From Conidiobolus incongruus B7586 (taxonomy: Eukaryota > Entomophthoromycota > Entomophthoromycetes > Entomophthorales > Conidiobolaceae), in assembly GCA_000697335.1 (NCBI GenBank), contig JNEM01016167.1:1-14253 (forward strand): DNA of 14,253 nt, given 5' to 3'. The notes beneath the pieces were generated by a model that was given only the letters and a program-made list of their open reading frames with translations, ran no database searches and was not told where the DNA came from. Below are positions 10,061 through 14,253 of this stretch, piece by piece. The position numbers and the translations under genes were made by a program. Numbering within the stretch: the stretch's first letter is position 1; each line of letters starts with the position of its first letter.

Positions 10061-11048
10061 TTTATTCTTAAGTAGGCTTTAACTTTTTTACTAGAGGTTT
10101 TCTTATAAAGTTTTAAAATAGAAACATTTATTATTTGAGTTTTAAATAGGTTAAAGTAAGTTTCAAAAAATTAATTTTTAAGATAGAAAAATTTAGTTAT
10201 AATATAAAAAATATTATTAATCACAATTGTTATATTACAAATGTTAAAAAAAACATATTATTAAAATGTTCTTTGTTAACTAATTAAAGCTTTACTTAAA
10301 AGTTAAGGTATTATAATAACTTATAGATTTATTTTTTTTAGTGATATTTAATATATTTAAGTATATCTCATTAAATTTCTTAATTAATTACCTTACAGAA
10401 GTTTTCTATTTAAGTTAAGAAAGCTTTTCTTTTGTTAATCATACTTAATTTTTTAAGTAATACCTTTCTTTAAAAGCTTTTTCTAATTATTTAAAGGTTT
10501 GTATTTTTGTAATAGGTTATCCCTTTAAAATCTCTTTAAGATTAAGCTTGTAATGAATTAACTACTAAATATAAATTGATTTTTCCATAAAAAAAATAGT
10601 TAATTTAAAGATATTCTTTAAATCTTCATTAAGAATTAAATTAAAATAATTCTTTATATTTTTATAATAGTTTTTAAGTTTATAAAGAATTTTAAAAATT
10701 ATTAAAAGTGGTTAGTTTATTTTTAAAGATATTAAAAAGATAGTTTAATATATTAATTATAGTAAAATAACTAGTTTGTTAGATTTAAACTTTTTGAGTT
10801 ATATTTTTTTAACCAGAAATTATTTAATATAAGTTTTTTAGAGGGTAGTAAACTTTTAAAAATTAAAATCCTATATTCACTTAATAATTAAACTACTATT
10901 ATTATTAAAATAGTATAAAAGTATCTTTTTTTAGTAGTATTATAGTGTATAATATTAAATTTGAGTAAAATAAATTATAAATAAAATTTAAAATAGCAAT
11001 AAATAAATTTAATATAGGTAATTATTAATTTCTAGTAGGTTTTTAGTA
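10060..11048 (-). pseudogene. gag and leader region of the outer element (fossil)
   Basis: This is the segment between the primer-site candidate next to the 5' LTR and the zinc knuckle. By position it holds the leader and the capsid-coding part of gag on the minus strand. No conserved motif can be read, which is normal for gag. There is no long open frame on either strand. Confidence 0.45.
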
Positions 11049-11066
11049 GTTTTATTATTGTTACTA
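11049..11066 (-). other. Primer binding site of the outer element (candidate)
   Basis: Directly inside the 5' LTR the minus strand starts TAGTAACAATAATAAAAC. It matches the inner element's site (1771-1788) at 14 of the first 17 bases, with two of the three mismatches being transitions. TAG fits an original TGG. The tRNA primer is not assigned. Confidence 0.45.
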
Positions 11067-11463
11067 TATAAATATATTGGTAAATAATGATATAATAAAG
11101 AAGAAAACTTAATATAAAAATAATGTAACATAAAATATAATATTATAATATAGCTATAATATACAAATATAAATAAAGTTTAATTAAGCTTTAAACTAAA
11201 ATGAATCACTAATATATTAAGATTTATATTAGGTAGTGTTAATATCCTATAATATTGATAGAATATAGTTACAATCTTAAAAATAGTGTAAAAGTAAAAA
11301 TAATAAGAATTGAGAGGAAAAAAGAGGAACCTAGTTTATTAGATAATTCAATGCTATTTATATAATTAATTTAGTTATAAAAGTATAAATTAATCATATA
11401 ATTTATAATTAATTAAATTATATAAAACTATATATAAGAATTTAAAGAACTAATTTCTTAACA
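11067..11463 (-). repeat. 5' LTR of the outer element
   Basis: This is the partner of 144-534. In plus orientation it starts TATAAATATA and ends TTTCTTAACA. A GAGGAAAAAAGAGGAACC stretch near 11313-11330 is longer than its counterpart in the left LTR. Because the genes read leftwards, this right copy is the 5' LTR and would have held the promoter. No core promoter motif can be separated from the AT background. Confidence 0.88.
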
Positions 11464-11468
11464 CTATT
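11464..11468. repeat. Probable target site duplication of the outer element, right
   Basis: CTATT directly follows the right LTR, against CTTTT at 139-143, with four of five bases matching. Confidence 0.5.
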
Positions 11469-11644
11469 AAATTTATTTAATAATTGAAAATATATATTTT
11501 AGATAATATACTAACTTGTAAAAATGAGTTATAAAATCAAAAACACTTATATTTTTAGTAATAACTTTATTAATATTTAATAAACTTAAATTAAATAATT
11601 AAAATCTAATATATCTATTAATTATATATATTATTAAATAATAA
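11469..11644. other. AT-rich spacer between the two nests
   Basis: I recognise nothing here: no open frame, and no clear repeat partner. It may include an outer extension of the Tc1-like element's terminal inverted repeat, but the matching right side would lie beyond the window. Confidence 0.4.
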
Positions 11645-11657
11645 TATTTAGTTATTA

Positions 11658-11720
11658 ATTAGTTAAAATATAAACTCTTAAATTTTATCTAAGGTAAATT
11701 ATAAATTTGTAGGTTTTTGG
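11658..11720 (+). repeat. Left terminal inverted repeat of the Tc1-like element
   Basis: This pairs with the reverse complement of 14173-14235. The best block is CTAAGGTAAATTATAAATTT followed by GTAGGTTTTT, against CTAAGGTAAGTTATAAATTT and ATAGGTTTTT on the other side. In the outer part, ATTAGTTAAAATATAAACTC pairs with ATTAGCAAAAATATTAACCC. About 63 bases is long for a Tc1 terminal repeat but known within the family. Confidence 0.8.
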
Positions 11721-11739
11721 TAATAAAAAAAATTTAAAC

Positions 11740-12591
11740 TAAATATATCTACCTTTAGCTTTTCTAACTTCTTTAAGTTTATAAGGTATAGAATCAACTA
11801 ACTTCTTATATTAAAATGGTTAATTTTGTTTTTTATTTCTTAAATATATTATTAAAATTAATTTAAATTTTTTATTAAGGGGAAAACTTTAATAGCTTTT
11901 TTTAACTAATTTTAAAAGTATTTAATTAGATTAAAGTTAAAAGATTAATAAAATTATTTTATAACTATTATCTTATTATTTTTAAGCTATCTAATAATAA
12001 AAGTTATAATATAGCAAAAGGTATTATCTTATTAGAAAATAATATCAAATTTATTTAACTTATATTATTTAATAATGTTTTTCAATTTATTATTTAGAAT
12101 ATTTTAATATATTTTAATATTAATTCCCCTATTAAATTTATAATTATACCTTACATCTAAAGATAATATATATATTTAAACAATAATTAACCTATTATTA
12201 TACTTTTAAGTAAAATTAATATAATAGTTATAAAGTAGTTTTGTATCTTTTCTAAAGTATCTAGCTTTTTTATTAAATTTGCTAAAGTATATTTTTGTTA
12301 TATTAAATAAAATAACTTTACTTTAATTAATTTTAATTTAATATTAGTAATAACATTTAAACTCCTACTTAATTTTATAATAGGATTTCTTTAGTTGAAG
12401 GTATTTTTTCTTAAAGTATAAATAATATCTATGCTAATATAAAGTATATGTAATAGTATTAGTGTTAACTAATATTCTTATATAGTTTTATAGTTCTTGT
12501 TATATTTTTACAATAGTACCACACTTACCTATATTAACTAAACTATAAATATACTTCTTATTACTCTATATTTTTAATAATAAGAATTTTT
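11740..12591 (-). pseudogene. Tc1-like transposase, catalytic and C-terminal part
   Basis: On the minus strand the second catalytic aspartate can be read in DNTFCYI (codon at 12028-12026), in place of the family's DNAPCHT. It follows a QQ position where both codons are now TAA. Then LKNNKIIVIK and NFNLIKYF stand where the family has WPxQSPDLNPIExxW. The position of the catalytic glutamate (11923-11921) now reads AAA, lysine, as a G-to-A change would give. Thirty-four residues separate the two sites, so the family is DD34E. The tail KKLVDSIPYKLKEVRKAKGR at about 11830-11750 is the hallmark Tc1 C-terminus. The first catalytic aspartate could not be placed with confidence. The gene continues on the right side of the mariner at 13820-14100. 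Confidence 0.82.
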
Positions 12592-12593
12592 TA

Positions 12594-12614
12594 TAATTGA
12601 AAATAAATAAATAT
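12594..12614 (+). repeat. Left terminal inverted repeat of the mariner element
   Basis: TAATTGAAAATAAATAAATA pairs with TTAGTTTGAAATAAATAAAT from the opposite end, read on the minus strand. The inner ATAAATAAATAT block is identical. The outer bases differ by small gaps, so the exact first base is uncertain by one or two positions. Confidence 0.65.
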
Positions 12615-12639
12615 TTTAATATAAAATATATAAAAATAA

Positions 12640-13690
12640 ATATATAATATAGATTTAATAGTTTTTTTTATTATTAATAACTTTTTATTATATTTTTAGC
12701 AAAGATTTAATATCTAAAAAATAATTCTTTTTATTAAAAACTAAAATTTGATTTTTTACAAATTAATTAAATTTTCCTGTAGAAATTTTTTTTTCTTGTA
12801 AGCTGGTTTTTTAATTGCTTAAAGCAATTATAATCACATAGGTTATAATCTAAAGAATATACTAGATGTGGTAGTTTTTTCTAGTTATTTTTAATTAGAA
12901 AGTTTTTTATAGTTTTAAATTTATGAATTTTATAATTATTATGTAAAATAATAAATCTTCTCATATTATATTGAGAACACTAATTAAAAATATTATTATT
13001 TAAAAAAGCAATATAAAGTTTACTAATAATTAATTTTCTTTCAGGAACTAAATAAAATAGCATATATTATTATAATTTATTACAATAATTAATATTTGTT
13101 TATTAATAAAATATTTATTTAAAGGGATTTATAAAGGGGGTTGATTTAGCTTAATCTAATATCTTGATTTATGTTTTAGTAAAAGATTATACATAGAGAT
13201 TTAAGATTCATCAATTATAATTATTCATTATATAAGTTTAAGCTTCTAGTAATATTTTAGTAAGTTTTATTTAGTAATAACTACTCTAGTTTTTTTCTAA
13301 GCTTTAATTAAATTATAAGGTACCTATTTTATATTTTTATTTATTAATTTAAGTTTAAACTTTAATATATATAAAATACTTATAAAACTAATATTAAAGT
13401 GCTTAGATAATTCTCTAACTAAAATAAAAAGGTATATTTCAATATATTTTTTCACTTTATTAACAATTAAAAAAAATAACAGTTGAAGTTGGTTTTTTAA
13501 ATTTTAACAAGTTTTAAATAGTTTCTCTTCTAGTTTTAAAGTAATTTACCTAGCAATAAATTATTAATTTAGATAATGCTTTATTATTAAAAGCTACTTG
13601 TAAATTTTAAATAATTTTAGAGGGTTTATGGTTAAAATTTACTAATACTAAAATAAAAAACTTTTGATGACTATTATTTAATTTAAATAT
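12640..13690 (-). pseudogene. mariner transposase
   Basis: The enzyme would cut and join the element's ends in the nucleus. From the right, the DNA-binding half shows VRELSKHFNISFISI at about 13420-13375 (second helix-turn-helix) and VPYNLIKA at 13325-13300 (family: WVPHxLT). The first catalytic aspartate is kept in IIDES, at 13212-13210. The second, in the position of HDNA, now reads HNN (codon 12940-12938, AAT in place of GAT). The third is kept in LCDYNCFKQL (12835-12833). Thirty-four residues separate the second and third, the mariner DD34D spacing, and LPHLVYSLDYNLCDY corresponds to the family's LPHPPYSPDLAPCDY. The length of about 350 codons is normal. The first-to-second distance is 272 bases, not a multiple of three, so at least one frameshift lies between them. 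No start codon can be chosen securely. Confidence 0.85.
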
Positions 13691-13743
13691 AATTAAATTA
13701 AACAACTAATTTTAAAAAGTTAATTTTTTAATCAAAAAAATTA

Positions 13744-13763
13744 TTATATATATATATATATAT
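13744..13763. repeat. TA dinucleotide run
   Basis: About ten TA units lie inside the mariner element between its right terminal repeat and the transposase N-terminus. This is a simple repeat, possibly extended by slippage or by RIP turning CA/TG into TA. Confidence 0.7.
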
Positions 13764-13795
13764 TAAAAATATATAATTTCCTATTAACTTTATAT

Positions 13796-13817
13796 ATATT
13801 TATTTATTTCAAACTAA
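13796..13817 (-). repeat. Right terminal inverted repeat of the mariner element
   Basis: Read on the minus strand it starts TTAGTTTGAAATAAATAAAT, a start common among mariner elements (TTAGGTTG-like). TA follows at 13818-13819. Confidence 0.68.
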
Positions 13818-13831
13818 TAATATGTTTGAAA
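13807..13831. repeat. Inverted repeat across the mariner's right end
   Basis: TTTCAAAC (13807-13814) and GTTTGAAA (13824-13831) are perfect inverted arms around a 9-base loop, and the element's end at 13817 lies in the loop. The left arm is part of the mariner terminal repeat; the right arm lies in the host Tc1-like gene. Confidence 0.6.
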
Positions 13832-14100
13832 AATCAGAAATTAAAAAATTTCTCATTTCTTTAAATTTAAGGTAATATTATATTTATTTATAATTTTAAT
13901 ATACTTAAGTTTAAGTTTAAATGTTTCTTTATTATTATTCTTAACAACTTTAACTATAGTAGATTAACTAACACTAGTAATTTTAATAATATCACAAGTT
14001 AAATTATTTTCTTTATAAAGTTAATTGATATACAAATAGATTTTTTTAAAAAGGGATTTATGTATAATAATACTAATAAAAAAAATTTAGTATATCTATA
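13820..14100 (-). pseudogene. Tc1-like transposase, N-terminal DNA-binding part
   Basis: Minus-strand reading near 14040-13935 gives LYKENNLTCDIIKITSVS, then STIVKVVKNNN. This matches the Tc1 and paired-type helix-turn-helix (IxxLxxxGxSxxxIAxxxGVSxSTVxRVxKR) that binds the terminal repeats. It lies next to the right terminal repeat, where a Tc1 transposase begins, and is separated from the catalytic part by the mariner insertion. No reliable start codon can be chosen; the coding region probably begins near 14100. Confidence 0.68.
13831..13858. repeat. Hairpin within the Tc1-like N-terminal coding part
   Basis: AAATCAGAAATT (13831-13842) and AATTTCTCATTT (13847-13858) can pair with a single C/C mismatch around an AAAA loop. 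It is not followed by a feature that would make it a terminator, and chance pairing is possible in such sequence. Confidence 0.45.
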
Positions 14101-14172
14101 AAATATTATAGAAAATAATAACAAAGAGACTAAAAAGATATAGTTATATATTGTTAAATATATCCCCTTATC

Positions 14173-14235
14173 TAAAAAACCTATAAATTTATAACTTACC
14201 TTAGTTAAATATTAAGGGTTAATATTTTTGCTAAT
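14173..14235 (-). repeat. Right terminal inverted repeat of the Tc1-like element
   Basis: This is the inverted partner of 11658-11720. Pairing weakens outside 14235 but an ATATTTA block still matches at about 14243-14249 (left partner 11644-11650). The window ends at 14253, so the true end and its TA duplication cannot be confirmed. Confidence 0.78.
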
Positions 14236-14253
14236 AGTTTAGTAAATATATCT

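Larger units (their letters stand above)
144..11463 (-). mobile_element. Outer Ty3/Gypsy chromovirus-type LTR retrotransposon (fossil)
   Basis: A pair of direct repeats about 390 bases long (144-534 and 11067-11463) bounds an LTR element read on the minus strand. Without the 5.6-kb element nested in it, the copy is about 5.7 kb, a usual size for fungal Gypsy elements. Reading leftwards from 11066 I recognise gag with a zinc-knuckle CxxC pair, an aspartic-protease region, reverse transcriptase, integrase and a C-terminal chromodomain. Integrase placed after reverse transcriptase, together with a chromodomain, points to the chromovirus branch of Ty3/Gypsy. The copy is a fossil with many breaks, most of them plausibly due to RIP. 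Its age cannot be taken from LTR divergence because RIP dominates the differences. It is older than the element inserted in it. Confidence 0.88.
12594..13817 (-). mobile_element. mariner (DD34D) DNA transposon nested in the Tc1-like element
   Basis: This 1,224-base element has imperfect terminal inverted repeats (12594-12614 and 13796-13817) and is flanked by TA at 12592-12593 and 13818-13819, as mariner integration requires. It carries one transposase gene on the minus strand, filling most of its length. The size, the TA site, repeats starting TTAGTTTGAAA, and the DD34D spacing all fit mariner. It sits within the Tc1-like transposase gene, so it is the younger of the two. It is inactive now: one catalytic aspartate is lost and many tryptophan and glutamine codons are stops. 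Confidence 0.85.
11645..14249 (-). mobile_element. Tc1-like (DD34E) DNA transposon, interrupted by a mariner element
   Basis: Inverted repeats at 11658-11720 and 14173-14235 frame a Tc1-like transposon read on the minus strand. Weaker pairing continues to about 11645 and 14249, so the outer ends are uncertain and the right end may lie just outside the window. Without the 1.2-kb mariner inside it, the element is about 1.4 kb, a normal Tc1 size. The transposase starts with a helix-turn-helix segment on the right and ends in a typical Tc1 tail on the left. The copy is dead: many glutamine and tryptophan codons are now stops in the way RIP produces, and the mariner splits the gene. Confidence 0.82.

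Noticed and set aside
13831-13858. Hairpin as a transcription terminator or small RNA
   Set aside because: It lies inside a dead transposase gene, has no associated promoter or T-run logic, and similar pairings arise easily in this composition.
1-14253. Mitochondrial, plastid or Plasmodium-like genome as the source of the AT-richness
   Set aside because: No organelle genes, tRNAs or rRNAs are seen. Two LTR pairs, two DNA transposons and transition-only divergence between repeat copies fit a RIP-altered fungal nuclear isochore better.
1-14253. Promoters, riboswitches, CRISPR arrays, tRNA or rRNA genes
   Set aside because: None could be supported. TATA-like strings are everywhere in such AT-rich sequence and carry no information, and no regularly spaced repeats or cloverleaf-like GC stems were seen.

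Overview
The window looks like a transposon graveyard from an AT-isochore of a filamentous ascomycete (Pezizomycotina-like) genome. It is extremely A+T-rich. CpG is almost absent: I found only two by eye, at 2678 and 5767. The copies of each repeat differ almost only by C/T and G/A transitions, which is the signature of repeat-induced point mutation (RIP, chiefly CpA to TpA). I see no host gene, tRNA, rRNA or CRISPR array. Nearly every base can be assigned to one of four mobile elements arranged as two separate nests.

Nest 1 (144-11463) is an old LTR retrotransposon read on the minus strand. Its LTRs lie at 144-534 and 11067-11463, and its Ty3/Gypsy chromovirus-type parts run right to left: gag with a zinc knuckle, protease, reverse transcriptase, integrase and chromodomain. 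Within its integrase catalytic core sits a second Gypsy chromovirus on the plus strand (1397-7017). That one has two 374-bp LTRs, a 5-bp target duplication blurred by transitions, and gag, protease, reverse transcriptase, RNase H, integrase and chromodomain parts. Both are fossils with many breaks.

Nest 2 (about 11645-14249) is a Tc1-like DD34E DNA transposon read on the minus strand with long terminal inverted repeats. A mariner element of the DD34D type (12594-13817, also minus strand) is inserted inside its transposase gene. The catalytic spacing of both transposases can be read directly, and both are inactivated by RIP-type changes.

The remaining sequence (1-138 and 11469-11644) is AT-rich spacer in which I recognise nothing. 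The elements do not form a functional system together. The layout records successive insertions followed by RIP over the whole block, which is typical of constitutive heterochromatin. I found no convincing sign of a new biological system; the interest lies in the nesting, the readable catalytic cores and the RIP pattern.
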